Positions 33,145 through 42,440 of a stretch of DNA of 64,000 nucleotides are shown here, one piece after another. Under the pieces are notes generated by a model, which saw only the letters and a program-made list of their open reading frames with translations, did no database searches and had not been told where the DNA came from. A program made the position numbers and the translations under genes. Source of the DNA: Clostridia bacterium (lineage in GTDB: Bacteria; Bacillota; Clostridia; Oscillospirales; CAG-272); assembly GCA_017937845.1 (NCBI GenBank), contig JAGBCV010000065.1:1-64000 (forward strand), in the 5' to 3' direction. Each line of letters starts with the position of its first letter. Within the stretch, counting starts at the first letter, position 1.

Positions 33145-35376
33145 ATGGAACACAAGAATTGGAATGGATTTAACAAGGGTGTTTGGCAGGACGAGATCAA
33201 CGTCCGCGACTTTATTCAGCAGAACTACAAGGAATATGACGGTGAAGCGACCTTCCTTGCAGATGCCACCCCTCGTACGAAGACATTGATGGAAAAATTA
33301 CAGCGACTTTTCGCAGTTGAAAGACAGCTTGGCGGTGTATTTGACATCGATACCACGACCGTTACTTCTCTCACACATTATTCCCCCGGTTATCTTGACA
33401 AAGAAAACGAAATTATCGTCGGTTTGCAGACCAACCGTCCGCTCAAGCGCGGTGTTAACCCGTTCGGCGGTATGAGAATGGCGAAGCAGTCTTGCGAAGC
33501 GTACGGATATCAGCTCAGCGAAAAGGTACAGCAGGAGTTCCGCTTCCGTACCACACATAACGACGGTGTATTCCGCGCATATACGGATGAAATGCGCGCC
33601 GCTCGTAAATGCCACGTTATCACAGGTCTTCCCGATGCTTACGGCAGAGGCAGAATCATCGGTGACTATCGCCGTGTTGCGCTTTACGGTGTAGACAAGC
33701 TCATTGCAGAAAAGAAGAAAGATAAAGCCGCTCTCGCAGAAGGCAATTTCAATACCGATCAGGTTCGTTTGGATGAAGAACTCTTCCAGCAGATCACATT
33801 CCTTGGTTATCTCAAGGAAATGGCACAAATGTATGGCTTTGATATCAGCCAGCCTGCTGAAAACGCACGCGAAGCAATCCAGTGGACCTATTTCGCATAT
33901 CTCGGCGCAATCAAGGAACAGAACGGCGCGGCAATGTCCCTCGGACGCGTCAGCACATTCTTTGATATTTATATCGAACGCGATATCGCAAACGGCACGC
34001 TGACAGAAGAAGGCGCACAGGAGCTTATGGACGATTTCGTCATGAAGCTTCGTATGGCGCGCCACCTCAGAACACCCGAATACAACGAGCTCTTCGGCGG
34101 CGACCCGATGTGGATCACAGAAGCGATCGGCGGTATGGGCGAGGATGGCAGAACTCTCGTTACCAAGAATAGCTTCCGCGTTCTCAATACGCTCTATACG
34201 CTCGGTTCTTCTCCCGAACCGAACCTCACCGTCCTTTGGTCCAAGGATCTTCCCGAAAACTTCAAAAAGTTCTGCGCAAAGGTTTCTGCGGACACAGACT
34301 CCATTCAGTATGAAAACGATGACCTCATGCGTCCCATTTACGGTGACGACTATGCGATCGCTTGTTGCGTATCTGCAATGGAGGTCGGCAAGCAGATGCA
34401 GTTCTTCGGCGCACGTTGCAACCTTCCGAAGCTCCTTCTCATTGCCATCAACGGCGGTTATGATACCTCCAGCAAGATGCATATCGGTCCTCAGATGCCC
34501 GTTCTTGACGTCGAAAAGCTCGACTATGACGAGGTTATGGCTCGCTATGAGATCTATATCGAATGGCTCAGCAGACTTTACGTCAATACCATGAACATCA
34601 TTCACTATATGCACGATAAATACGCATATGAAAAGACACAGATGGCGCTCCACGACACCGAGGTTCACAGATTTATGGCGTTTGGTGTAGCAGGTCTTTC
34701 CGTTGTTGCTGACTCTCTCAGCGCGATTAAATATGCAAACGTCGCTCCCGTTAAGGACGAAAACGGCTTTATCGTTGATTTCGTAACCACAGGCGACTTC
34801 CCGAAATTCGGTAACGACGATGACCGCGTTGACCTTATCGCAAAGGATACGGCTCACAAGGTTATCACCGAGCTTCGCAAAACGCCCACGTACAGAAACG
34901 CTGAACACACACTTTCCGTTCTTACCATCACTTCCAACGTCATGTACGGTAAGAATACCGCATCGACTCCCGACGGCAGAAAAGCGGGCGAACCCTTCGC
35001 TCCCGGTGCGAACCCCATGCACAACAGAGAAGAAAACGGTGCTCTTGCATCTCTTAACTCCGTTGCGAAGATCAGCTACGACGATTGCCGCGACGGTATC
35101 TCCAATACCTTCTCCATCACACCCGATGCACTCGGTAAGACGGAGGAAGAACGTATTGACAATCTCGTTTCCATTCTCGACGGTTATTTTGCGAAGAACG
35201 CACACCATATCAACGTAAACGTATTGAACCGCGAAACGTTGATGAAAGCATATGAAAATCCCGATGATTACCCGAATCTCACCATTCGTGTATCCGGTTA
35301 TGCTGTAAACTTCAATAAACTTTCCCGCGAGCATCAGAAAGAAGTTATTAGCCGTACATTCCACGAAACGATGTAA
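33145..35376 (+). CDS. pflB: formate C-acetyltransferase (pyruvate formate-lyase)
   Basis: PflB converts pyruvate and CoA into acetyl-CoA and formate by a glycyl-radical mechanism, so it needs anaerobic conditions. The 743-residue protein has the catalytic cysteine pair in IACCVSAM (Cys407, Cys408) and the C-terminal glycyl-radical motif RVSGYAVNF with Gly718. A longer frame runs back to 33016 through the riboswitch, but AAGGAGG 8 bases before the ATG at 33145 sets the start. The activase follows after 9 bases. Confidence 0.98.
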   Translation: MEHKNWNGFNKGVWQDEINVRDFIQQNYKEYDGEATFLADATPRTKTLMEKLQRLFAVERQLGGVFDIDTTTVTSLTHYSPGYLDKENEIIVGLQTNRPLKRGVNPFGGMRMAKQSCEAYGYQLSEKVQQEFRFRTTHNDGVFRAYTDEMRAARKCHVITGLPDAYGRGRIIGDYRRVALYGVDKLIAEKKKDKAALAEGNFNTDQVRLDEELFQQITFLGYLKEMAQMYGFDISQPAENAREAIQWTYFAYLGAIKEQNGAAMSLGRVSTFFDIYIERDIANGTLTEEGAQELMDDFVMKLRMARHLRTPEYNELFGGDPMWITEAIGGMGEDGRTLVTKNSFRVLNTLYTLGSSPEPNLTVLWSKDLPENFKKFCAKVSADTDSIQYENDDLMRPIYGDDYAIACCVSAMEVGKQMQFFGARCNLPKLLLIAINGGYDTSSKMHIGPQMPVLDVEKLDYDEVMARYEIYIEWLSRLYVNTMNIIHYMHDKYAYEKTQMALHDTEVHRFMAFGVAGLSVVADSLSAIKYANVAPVKDENGFIVDFVTTGDFPKFGNDDDRVDLIAKDTAHKVITELRKTPTYRNAEHTLSVLTITSNVMYGKNTASTPDGRKAGEPFAPGANPMHNREENGALASLNSVAKISYDDCRDGISNTFSITPDALGKTEEERIDNLVSILDGYFAKNAHHINVNVLNRETLMKAYENPDDYPNLTIRVSGYAVNFNKLSREHQKEVISRTFHETM

Positions 35377-35385
35377 GGAGTATCC

Positions 35386-36090
35386 ATGAACGGACGCATA
35401 CACTCCTTTCAGAGTCTTGGTACGGTCGACGGTCCCGGCGTTCGTTTTGTCGTATTTTTCCAAGGCTGCAATTTGCGTTGCAAATGCTGTCATAATCCCG
35501 ATACTTGGGATCATGCTGGCGGCACCGAGTATGCAGCCTCGGATATCTTAAAAAAGGTAATACGATACCGCGAATATTTCGGAGAAGAGGGAGGGATCAC
35601 GCTTTCCGGCGGGGAACCTCTCTTGCAAGCGGAATTTGCCCATGAGCTTTTCTCGCTTTGTCATGCAGAGGGAATCCACACCTGCTTGGATACGTCCGGC
35701 AGCATCTTGAATGACAAGGCAAAAACGCTCTTAGATGAAACCGACCGTGTTTTGCTGGATATCAAATATACGACCGACGAACAGTACCGTGAAAACGTCG
35801 GATGCGGTATGAAAACACCGCTTGATTTTCTTCATTATCTGAACGAGAAAAAGATTCCCGTAACCATCCGTCAAGTCATCATTCCCACCGTAAACGACGA
35901 TGAAGAAAATATCCTTGCCTTGAAAGAAATCATCAAAAAGTATCCCTGCATCGATAAAGTCGAGCTTCTTCCGTTTCGTAAGATTTGTCAAACCAAATAT
36001 GATAATATGAAGCTTCATTTTCCTTTTGGTGACCGCCCGGAAGGAAAAAAAGATAAAATCGATGCACTTTACAAACTTCTCATAAAATAA
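35386..36090 (+). CDS. pflA: pyruvate formate-lyase activating enzyme
   Basis: PflA is a radical-SAM enzyme that installs the glycyl radical on PflB. The 234-residue protein has the CX3CX2C cluster motif GCNLRCKCCHNPDTW with Cys28, Cys32 and Cys35, and the family marks GGITLSGGEPLLQ and LDTSG. It lies 9 bases downstream of pflB under the same ZTP riboswitch. Confidence 0.97.
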   Translation: MNGRIHSFQSLGTVDGPGVRFVVFFQGCNLRCKCCHNPDTWDHAGGTEYAASDILKKVIRYREYFGEEGGITLSGGEPLLQAEFAHELFSLCHAEGIHTCLDTSGSILNDKAKTLLDETDRVLLDIKYTTDEQYRENVGCGMKTPLDFLHYLNEKKIPVTIRQVIIPTVNDDEENILALKEIIKKYPCIDKVELLPFRKICQTKYDNMKLHFPFGDRPEGKKDKIDALYKLLIK

Positions 36091-36105
36091 TAAGGAGAAA
36101 ATCCC

Positions 36106-36621
36106 ATGAATTTTCTTGAACTTGCAAAAGCGCGTTATTCGGTTCGTTCTTTCAAAAAGGATGATATCGAAGAATCCAAATTGAATGACATTTTGGAGGC
36201 AGGACGTGTCGCGCCTTCCGCTTGTAACAAACAGCCGCAGAAAATTTTCGTCGTGAAAAGCGAAGAAGCACGCGCAAAGCTCGCTTCTGTTTGCCGTTTC
36301 ACATTTGATGCTCCCGTCGTTCTCGTGGTCTGCTACGATAAAGAACGCTCTTGGCAAAACGATTTGATGCCTGGCTACAACTCGGGTGAAACCGATGCGG
36401 CAATCGTTTGCACACATATGATGCTGGAAGCATGGGAACAGGGAATTTCTTCTTGCTGGGTAGGTTGGTTCAATGCAGATGAGATCGCGAAGGCACTTTC
36501 TCTTCCCGAAAATTTCTGTGTTTGCTCACTTTTGCCCATCGGCTATGCAACAGATGATGCCGCTCCGACCAAGCTTCACACAAGAATCCGCGAATTTGAC
36601 GATACGATTGCATTTATGTAA
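36106..36621 (+). CDS. nitroreductase-family flavoprotein
   Basis: The 171-residue protein has the N-terminal ARYSVRSFK motif that binds FMN phosphate in the nitroreductase family, followed by GRVAPSACNKQP and the mid-chain EAWEQGISSCWVGWF. It probably uses NAD(P)H to reduce quinones, flavins or nitro compounds. It lies 15 bases after pflA and ends at a strong terminator, so it may be part of the pfl operon. The substrate is unknown. Confidence 0.9.
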   Translation: MNFLELAKARYSVRSFKKDDIEESKLNDILEAGRVAPSACNKQPQKIFVVKSEEARAKLASVCRFTFDAPVVLVVCYDKERSWQNDLMPGYNSGETDAAIVCTHMMLEAWEQGISSCWVGWFNADEIAKALSLPENFCVCSLLPIGYATDDAAPTKLHTRIREFDDTIAFM

Positions 36622-36662
36622 ATATCAAAAAATCCTCTCGTTTGAGAGGATTTTTTGATATC
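36622..36662. terminator. bidirectional terminator between nitroreductase and P-type ATPase genes
   Basis: A nearly perfect palindrome, with ATATCAAAAAATCCTCTC and its complement around a GTTT loop, gives A/T-flanked hairpins on both strands between convergent genes. Confidence 0.9.
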
Positions 36663-36666
36663 TGAC

Positions 36667-39288
36667 TTATGCACCAAGCGAGAAAATACGATGAAGCATT
36701 TTACGCAAAAGGTCAAACGGAATGACCGTAAGTGCAAGCAGAGCGACTTTTCCGAGCACTTCCCCTGGCAAAGCACAGGTACGAAACATCGTGCCACCAA
36801 AGAAAACGAGGGTGATTTGCACAACGGTTATCAATATCATGATCAGCAAAAAGCCTTTGTTTTTCTCAATATGAGAAAGAAATTTGATACGGCTCGTTCT
36901 GGCGTTGAATGCATTACAAATTCCGCAAAACACAAACAAACAAAAAAATGAGGTCATAAAACCGAGAAAATTCGTTTCAAAGCCAAAGTATTTTTGAAAG
37001 TAGGGAAGACTCAAAAAGGCTGTCAGCAACCCGACGGTATAGCCTCCCGTCAAAAGGATCTGACCGACCATACTACCCGTAATGATGGGTTCTTTGCGGC
37101 TTTTCGGTTTTTCTTCCATATAACTTTTTTGCGGCGCTTCACCTGCAAAAGCAAGACCCGCCAATGTATCCATAATGATATTGATCCAAAGCATTTGCGT
37201 AACGGTAACGGGCATCTCAATGCCTATAAAGGGTCCAATCAAAGACACGCATACTGCACAAAAATTCATAGTTAATTGAAAAACGATAAATTTGCGTATG
37301 CTATGAAATATCGTGCGACCATACAAGACCGCTCTTGTGATCGAAGCAAAATTATTATCCAAAATGACGATATCGCCCGCTTCTTTGGCAATTTCCGTTC
37401 CACTTCCCATAGCAAAACCAACGTCTGCACATTTGAGTGCAGTTGCGTCGTTGACACCGTCACCTGTCATGCCGACAACAAGTCCGCGCTCCTGTGCAAT
37501 ACGAACAAGACGGCTTTTGTCCGTGGGTAATGCTCTCGCAACGACACGGAGCTTGGGTAAAAGCGCAGAGATTTCTTCGTCTTTCATATTCGCAAGCTCG
37601 CTTCCTGTCCAGATAACTTCGTCGGCGCTTCCCGAAAGGATCCCACAGTCCTTTGCGATGGCGATCGCCGTTTCTCGATTGTCGCCCGTGATCATTACGG
37701 TTTGAATCCCCGCTTTTTTCACGATTTGCACCGCAGTCTTGGCTTCAGGTCGTAAAGAATCTCGAATACCAACCAAACCGATCAAGGTAAGCTTGGCGTA
37801 TTTTTCATCAAAATTTCGGTCTGCCGTAGCGATAAGCAGGACACGCATCGCATTTTCTGTCATGGTTTTCAGTTCCTCGTATATTTTTTTCGGGATTCCT
37901 GCGCAGATATTTCCGTTTTTATCGTAATATGAAACGCAACGTGAAAGCAAAATTTCCGGAGCACCTTTGACAAGAACCAAATGTTCTCCTGCAATTCTCG
38001 TCCATGAATATTTTTTCGTGCTATCAAACGGCACGATTTTTTCTTTTTCAAGTCTTTCTACGTCATGGTACATCGAGGACGCAAACTGTACGAGAGCGCG
38101 TTCTGTGCTATGACCGCCGATTGCCGTGCCGTCTGACGAAAGACCAGCCGAGCCGTTACAAATAAAGGATCTTGCAATCAATTTCGCAAGCTTTGGATAT
38201 GCTTGTATATCCTTGAAATCAGAAAAAGAAGCATCTGCGGTCTTGACGGTTTCCACAGTCAAATTTCCTTTGGTAAGCGTACCTGTTTTATCCGTAAACA
38301 AAAGATTGATACTTCCTGCCGTTTCAATGCCAACGAGCTTGCGTACCATAACGCCCGCCTTTTGCATACGGCGCATATTGGAGGAAAGGACGATGGTGAT
38401 CATCATAGGAAGTCCCTCGGGAACTGCCACGACGATAACGGATATCGCAAGCAAGAGCGCATGAACGAGATGATCTGCCATGACGGGAAAATTTTGCAGA
38501 TCGGCTAATATCTCCGATTTGATATAATGATTTTCCATGACAAGCCCATGAAAAAGGTCAGCAAATGCGATCAAAAATGCCGCCGTATATCCCAGCTTAC
38601 TGATTTGACGGGCAAGATGAGCAAGTCTGACCTTCATAGGACTATCCACGGCTTCGGTTTGCAATTCGCCTGCGAGTCTGCCGTAAAGCGTAGCGTCACC
38701 AACGGTTTGCACGAGCATAAAGCCTTCTCCGTCTGTCACGACTGTTCCGCGATATAAGACCGAAGCATTTTCAGAGGTTTTTTGGGATTCCTTACTTTCA
38801 CCATTCAGCGCAGATTCATCGACACGCAAAGAGCCTGATATCAGAATACCATCTGCCGGGATTTTTTCGCCTGCCTCCAAAAGGATAATATCTCCAACGA
38901 CCACATCACCAATCGGTATCTCGCACAACGCTCCCATTCGGCGGACACGGCAAATGAGACGATTGGCTTCTTCCTGCAATTTGATAAAAGCAGTTTCGCT
39001 TCCGTATTCGGAAAGTGTGGAAACGAAGGTTGAAAGAAAAACAGCCAGCGCGATCCCGATCGTTTCAAAATAATCACCAGATTGTATGGCAAAAAACACA
39101 TTGACAAGAAGCGCGATCAGTAATATCTTAATGATAGGATCACCGAAGCTTTCCAAATATTTGCGAAAAAGTGATTTTCGTTTTTGTCCCGTAAAGGTAT
39201 TGGAACCGTTTTTCTTTCTGGAAGCCTCCACCTCAATAGCGGTAAGACCGCGTAAAGAAGTATGAGCCGTATGTTTGGATGAGGTCAT
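36667..39288 (-). CDS. calcium-type (P2) cation-transporting P-type ATPase
   Basis: The 873-residue pump has the complete P-type layout: a cytoplasmic N-terminus, VDESALNGES (157-165) in the actuator domain, the membrane motif VAVPEGLP (287-294) typical of Ca2+/cation P2 pumps, the phosphorylation motif DKTGTLTKG with Asp333, the KGAPE nucleotide-binding element, and TGDGVNDATALK. About ten helices are seen. A longer frame starts at 39342, but AAGGAG 6 bases before the ATG at 39288 decides the start. Calcium export is most likely, though manganese or another cation cannot be excluded. Confidence 0.94.
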   Translation of the reverse strand: MTSSKHTAHTSLRGLTAIEVEASRKKNGSNTFTGQKRKSLFRKYLESFGDPIIKILLIALLVNVFFAIQSGDYFETIGIALAVFLSTFVSTLSEYGSETAFIKLQEEANRLICRVRRMGALCEIPIGDVVVGDIILLEAGEKIPADGILISGSLRVDESALNGESKESQKTSENASVLYRGTVVTDGEGFMLVQTVGDATLYGRLAGELQTEAVDSPMKVRLAHLARQISKLGYTAAFLIAFADLFHGLVMENHYIKSEILADLQNFPVMADHLVHALLLAISVIVVAVPEGLPMMITIVLSSNMRRMQKAGVMVRKLVGIETAGSINLLFTDKTGTLTKGNLTVETVKTADASFSDFKDIQAYPKLAKLIARSFICNGSAGLSSDGTAIGGHSTERALVQFASSMYHDVERLEKEKIVPFDSTKKYSWTRIAGEHLVLVKGAPEILLSRCVSYYDKNGNICAGIPKKIYEELKTMTENAMRVLLIATADRNFDEKYAKLTLIGLVGIRDSLRPEAKTAVQIVKKAGIQTVMITGDNRETAIAIAKDCGILSGSADEVIWTGSELANMKDEEISALLPKLRVVARALPTDKSRLVRIAQERGLVVGMTGDGVNDATALKCADVGFAMGSGTEIAKEAGDIVILDNNFASITRAVLYGRTIFHSIRKFIVFQLTMNFCAVCVSLIGPFIGIEMPVTVTQMLWINIIMDTLAGLAFAGEAPQKSYMEEKPKSRKEPIITGSMVGQILLTGGYTVGLLTAFLSLPYFQKYFGFETNFLGFMTSFFCLFVFCGICNAFNARTSRIKFLSHIEKNKGFLLIMILITVVQITLVFFGGTMFRTCALPGEVLGKVALLALTVIPFDLLRKMLHRIFSLGA

Positions 39289-39409
39289 ACAAATCTCCTT
39301 GTTTTGAAATCTTTTGCTTAAAGCATATTCATGAAAAAGCAAAAATATGACATATCATTATATTACCATATTTTGTTAAAGATTTCGTCATAATCTTTTT
39401 TGGAATCTC

Positions 39410-39438
39410 TTGGTTTTTTATCCGAAATATGATATAAT
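39410..39438 (+). promoter_or_regulatory. promoter of the C_GCAxxG_C_C gene
   Basis: TTGGTT (39410-39415), 17-base spacer, consensus TATAAT (39433-39438), about 30 bases before the start. Confidence 0.75.
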
Positions 39439-39469
39439 GAAAGAAAAAAGTCATAAAGGAGATTTTGAT

Positions 39470-39988
39470 ATGATTGATCGTGGAGCATTAGCAAAAGAAT
39501 ATTTTTTGAAAGGATATAATTGTTCGCAAGCCGTTTTGCTTGCATTTTCCGACATGACAGGACTCGACGAAACCGTAGCGATGAAAATGGCCTCTTCATT
39601 TGGCGGTGGCATGGGACGCTTGCGCGAGGTCTGCGGAACCGTCAGCGCATCGCTGATGGTCCTTGGAATCCTTTACGGCTATGATGCCAAAGCACCAACA
39701 GCCGGCGAAGACAAGCCCGCACATTATGCGCGTGTTCAAGAATATGCAAATCGTTTCCGTACCGAATGTGGTTCGATCATTTGCCGCGAAATTTTAGAAA
39801 ATCACGCAAAGTATTTGGAATCCCAAAAAGAAATTACGAAAAATGACGAACAAATCGCCGCCATGCGTTCCAATTCTTCAGCGCCAACACCAAGAACCGC
39901 TGACTATTATCAAAAGCGTCCATGCGCTGAAATTGCCGCAAAAGCCGCAAATATACTGGATCAATATATCCAAGAACTCAACCAATAA
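39470..39988 (+). CDS. C_GCAxxG_C_C-family (putative redox) protein
   Basis: The 172-residue protein shows the conserved pattern of this widespread anaerobe family: NCSQAV with Cys18, FGGGMGRLREVCGTVSAS with Cys55, and TECGSIICREIL with Cys100 and Cys105. The spaced cysteines suggest metal, Fe-S or redox function, but no activity is established. AAGGAG 8 bases before the ATG at 39470 sets the start. It is a single-gene unit divergent from the P-type ATPase. Confidence 0.9.
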   Translation: MIDRGALAKEYFLKGYNCSQAVLLAFSDMTGLDETVAMKMASSFGGGMGRLREVCGTVSASLMVLGILYGYDAKAPTAGEDKPAHYARVQEYANRFRTECGSIICREILENHAKYLESQKEITKNDEQIAAMRSNSSAPTPRTADYYQKRPCAEIAAKAANILDQYIQELNQ

Positions 39989-39990
39989 TC

Positions 39991-40035
39991 AAAAAAGCCT
40001 TCAATGAGCATTCGCGTACCATTGAGGGCTTTTTG
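39991..40035 (+). terminator. intrinsic terminator of the C_GCAxxG_C_C gene
   Basis: AAAAAGCC and TCAATG arms pair with CATTGA and GGCTTTTT across a 13-base loop. Confidence 0.88.
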
Positions 40036-40117
40036 TGGATATATCGGCTATTTTTTGAAAAATCCATTCCCTTAATTATATAAAATTTTTATTTTATATA
40101 ATTGGCAATATCATAAT

Positions 40118-40152
40118 AAGAGAAAAGAAAAACAGACGGAAAACCCGTCTGT
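40118..40152 (-). terminator. intrinsic terminator of the 95-residue protein gene
   Basis: Minus strand ACAGACGG/CCGTCTGT hairpin followed by TTTTTCTTTTCTC. Confidence 0.88.
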
Positions 40153-40184
40153 CGTTCATCCCTATTATGAAGTATGGTCAAATC

Positions 40185-40472
40185 TTATTCAGCAAGAGCG
40201 CGTTCAAGCCAAATCGTTCCGATGTCAAATGCATCGTAAAGACCGACCTTATTTCCTTGCTTCAAAATTTTGGGGTTCGGACCCGTTGTCAAAACCTGAA
40301 CCAAAATATTGTTCGGCACTTCTTTCTTACCAACGGTTTTTGTGGTCAAGATCAACATAGACAAATAACACTTTTCCGTCATATTTCCATAGCAAATGAG
40401 ATTTTTTTCTCTCACAAGCGGTTTTCCTTTATACATCACATATTTTCCTTCAAGCGGTAATTTCTCACTCAT
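40185..40472 (-). CDS. uncharacterised small conserved protein (95 aa)
   Basis: I cannot assign a function. The small soluble protein contains EGKYVMYKGKPLVREKN, an ICYGNMTEKCYLSMLIL strand pair and VPNNILVQVL, a compact beta-rich pattern I associate with a conserved small protein of Clostridia. It has a good ribosome-binding site (AAAGGAATTTGAATT before ATG), a consensus promoter and its own terminator, all signs of a well-expressed stand-alone gene. It lies just after the sporulation and cell-division cluster. Confidence 0.8.
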   Translation of the reverse strand: MSEKLPLEGKYVMYKGKPLVREKNLICYGNMTEKCYLSMLILTTKTVGKKEVPNNILVQVLTTGPNPKILKQGNKVGLYDAFDIGTIWLERALAE

Positions 40473-40509
40473 AATTCAAATTCCTTTCTCTTAATTACTT
40501 ATCTATATC

Positions 40510-40538
40510 ATTATATCATTCTGTCAAGTTCTTGTCAA
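40510..40538 (-). promoter_or_regulatory. perfect-consensus promoter of the 95-residue protein gene
   Basis: Minus strand TTGACA (40538-40533), 17-base spacer, TATAAT (40515-40510). A second TTGACA-like hexamer lies in the spacer. Confidence 0.9.
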
Positions 40539-40554
40539 GCATTCATATGCCGAT

Positions 40555-40824
40555 TCAATCAGATTCTTCTTTGATGATGGTATCGCTGTATTTATGATAA
40601 CCAAGAACTTCCCTTGCATATTTTTCAATATAATCCTCTCGCGGAAGCTCATAATCATATGCCATTTCTTCCACGGTAATGCGATAATCCTCCACTTCTT
40701 TTTGAAGCAAGGATTTTTCTTCTTCTAACTTCCGAATACGAATTTGCAAAGAAATGATCAAAATGCACATTGCGAGAATGATTGCACCAAATCCAATTTG
40801 CAAAAATATTTTTTTGCTTTTCAT
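40555..40824 (-). CDS. FtsB/DivIC-like septum-formation protein
   Basis: The 89-residue protein has a short cytoplasmic start, one helix (about 7-27), a coiled-coil stretch IRKLEEEKSLLQKEVEDY and a C-terminal YIEKYAREVLGYHK block, which is the DivIC/FtsB pattern. These bitopic proteins join FtsL and FtsQ/DivIB at the division septum. It follows yabQ with a 4-base overlap, the usual gene order in Clostridia. Confidence 0.9.
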   Translation of the reverse strand: MKSKKIFLQIGFGAIILAMCILIISLQIRIRKLEEEKSLLQKEVEDYRITVEEMAYDYELPREDYIEKYAREVLGYHKYSDTIIKEESD

Positions 40825-41339
40825 ATCATTTCTTCATCCTTTTCTTTTTTGTGCTTTTTCTTCAAACGATAAAGTCTTTTTCCGATAAAAACAAGGGGCG
40901 ACAATATCACGCATAGTAAAAAATATAAAATACGCCGAAAAACGTAAATGATATTTTTTGCTAAAAGCATGACCAATCTTCCAAGCGTTATTTTGTATAA
41001 TACAAACCCCAAAACGGAAATAAAAATAGCATATACACGAATCACACCGCCATTCAAATGATAGAAAAGCAAAATTTCCATCAAGGAAGCCATCGTACAA
41101 AAGATGAAATCCTCTAAAAAGACGATGATACGTTCGAGTTTGTTCTTTTTTTGCTCATGTTGCACGTCATACGTTTGCGATAGCTTGAAATGCTTTCTGA
41201 GCATCACGACAATACTTCCCTTTGGATTGCTCCTCGCCATTCGTGATATACGAAAAACGTCATATATCGCACCGAGAATGATCCCGGGAATCAAAAAGAA
41301 CAGAATCAGCCGATAAGAATCGTAAAAAAACGATATCAT
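40821..41339 (-). CDS. yabQ: spore cortex biosynthesis protein YabQ
   Basis: The 172-residue membrane protein has an N-terminal helix with GIILGAIYDVFRISR, the YabQ-family signature, two further helices in the middle (FIFCTMASLMEILLFY and VYAIFISVLGFVLYK) and a basic C-terminus. YabQ is needed for spore cortex formation in Bacillus. It overlaps yabP and the divIC-like gene by 4 bases each. Confidence 0.92.
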   Translation of the reverse strand: MISFFYDSYRLILFFLIPGIILGAIYDVFRISRMARSNPKGSIVVMLRKHFKLSQTYDVQHEQKKNKLERIIVFLEDFIFCTMASLMEILLFYHLNGGVIRVYAIFISVLGFVLYKITLGRLVMLLAKNIIYVFRRILYFLLCVILSPLVFIGKRLYRLKKKHKKEKDEEMI

Positions 41340-41617
41340 TTGAACATTTTTGAAAAGAAACCGCCTTTTGTGGCGTTTTCCTTGTCATGATAGACCATCG
41401 AATTTACGATACCCTCAATGGTCATATTTCCATCTGAAACGTCAAGCGTGGTGATGTGAAGATCAGCGCCCTCCACCAGCAAATTCCCTTCCTTGGTAAC
41501 CAAATATACGCTAAGCTCGTCAAAGCTGATAACGTCCTCAATTCCGCTGAGATTCAATATTTTTCGATTCCAAAGTGACAGATTGGCATCGCTTTTGATC
41601 GTGTTTGATGTTTCCAT
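41336..41617 (-). CDS. yabP: sporulation protein YabP
   Basis: The 93-residue protein matches YabP: RKILNLSGIEDVISFDELSV, then TKEGNLLVEGADLHITTLDVSDGNMTIEG. YabP and YabQ are sigma-E-controlled spore proteins in Bacillus. AAAGGAG precedes the ATG. A sequence resembling a sigma-E promoter lies upstream. Confidence 0.93.
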   Translation of the reverse strand: METSNTIKSDANLSLWNRKILNLSGIEDVISFDELSVYLVTKEGNLLVEGADLHITTLDVSDGNMTIEGIVNSMVYHDKENATKGGFFSKMFK

Positions 41618-41649
41618 ACAGCATCTCCTTTTGCATCGATATCTGCAAC

Positions 41650-41676
41650 AATATATGCAAAAGAAGAGGCGTTTAT
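41650..41676 (-). promoter_or_regulatory. possible sigma-E-type promoter before yabP
   Basis: Minus strand ATAAAC (41676-41671), 13 bases, then CATATATT (41657-41650), resembling the sporulation sigma-E consensus. The match is partial. Confidence 0.25.
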
Positions 41677-41677
41677 G

Positions 41678-41920
41678 TTAATCGATGACCTCGTAAAGCT
41701 CGGAGGCATCATTTTTCAAGGTATGTTCCTTCACGTCTTTTACGCGAACGCGAAGGATTCTTTCGCCAAATGCAATTTCAATGATATCTCCGATCTTCAC
41801 GTCATAGGATGCTTTTGCATCTCTTCCGTTGACCTTAACGTGTTCGGAATCGCAAGCGTTATTGGCAACGGTTCTTCTTTTGATGATTCTGGATACCTTC
41901 AAATATTTATCAAGTCGCAT
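41678..41920 (-). CDS. rqcP: S4-domain RNA-binding protein (RqcP/YabO type)
   Basis: The 80-residue protein is an S4 domain (MRLDKYLKVSRIIKRRTVAN...VKVNGRDAKASYDVKIGDIIEI) of the Hsp15/RqcP group. RqcP binds stalled 50S subunits and helps RqcH add alanine tails in ribosome quality control. Gene position between hup and yabP is the same as for yabO in Bacillus. AAAGGA precedes the ATG. Confidence 0.92.
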   Translation of the reverse strand: MRLDKYLKVSRIIKRRTVANNACDSEHVKVNGRDAKASYDVKIGDIIEIAFGERILRVRVKDVKEHTLKNDASELYEVID

Positions 41921-41954
41921 AATATATTCCTTTCTGATGTTGTGCCAAGATAAA

Positions 41955-41993
41955 GAAAAACTACCGCAATCGAAGTCTTCCTCTTACGGTAGC
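41955..41993 (-). terminator. intrinsic terminator of hup
   Basis: Minus strand CTACCG/CGGTAG stem around a 20-base, partly paired loop, followed by TTTTTCTTT, between hup and the S4 gene. Confidence 0.78.
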
Positions 41994-42008
41994 TTTGTCT
42001 GTTTGCTT

Positions 42009-42284
42009 TTATTGATTTACAGCATCCTTGAGTGTCTTGCTTGCGGAAAAAGCAGGATATTTCGATGCTTCGATGGTGATGGTTTCCTGTGTTTTGGGAT
42101 TTCTGCCGGTTCTTGCCGCTCTGGTCTTCACGTCGAAAGAGCCAAATCCGGAAATCTGAACCTTATCGCCTGCGGCGAGTGCGTCTGTGATGGATTCGAG
42201 TGTTGCAGCAAGGACAGCTTCCGCATCTTTTTTCTTCATACCTGTTTTTGCTACGATAGCATCCAACAACTGTGTCTTGTTCAT
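42009..42284 (-). CDS. hup: HU-type DNA-binding protein
   Basis: The 91-residue histone-like protein begins MNKTQLLDAIVAKTGM and has the DNA-arm segment FGSFDVKTRAARTGRNPKTQETITI, both standard for HU. It bends and compacts DNA as a homodimer. AAGGAAGG precedes the ATG. Its promoter overlaps a long inverted repeat. Confidence 0.97.
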   Translation of the reverse strand: MNKTQLLDAIVAKTGMKKKDAEAVLAATLESITDALAAGDKVQISGFGSFDVKTRAARTGRNPKTQETITIEASKYPAFSASKTLKDAVNQ

Positions 42285-42334
42285 TCCTAAATACCTTCCT
42301 TATAAACAAAAAATATTACGTAATTTTCTATAAT

Positions 42335-42363
42335 AGTATATCACTATTTTTACCAATTTACAA
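42335..42363 (-). promoter_or_regulatory. hup promoter
   Basis: Minus strand TTGTAA (42363-42358), 17-base spacer, TATACT (42340-42335). Confidence 0.7.
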
Positions 42364-42408
42364 GGCTTTTTGCACATTTTTTCATATTTTTCTGCGAAAA
42401 AGCCTTGT
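42360..42408. repeat. 15-base-arm inverted repeat between polC and hup
   Basis: ACAAGGCTTTTTGCA (42360-42374) is matched, with one bulge, by TGCGAAAAAGCCTTGT (42393-42408). The left arm overlaps the hup -35 box. It could end polC transcription or bind a regulator. Confidence 0.6.
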
Positions 42409-42440
42409 GAATTTGTATGATTTTGCAAAAGAATCACGGT

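Noticed and set aside
33298-35514. 738-codon open frame antisense to pflB
   Set aside because: It is a shadow of the strongly biased pflB codons; the sense protein has all catalytic motifs.
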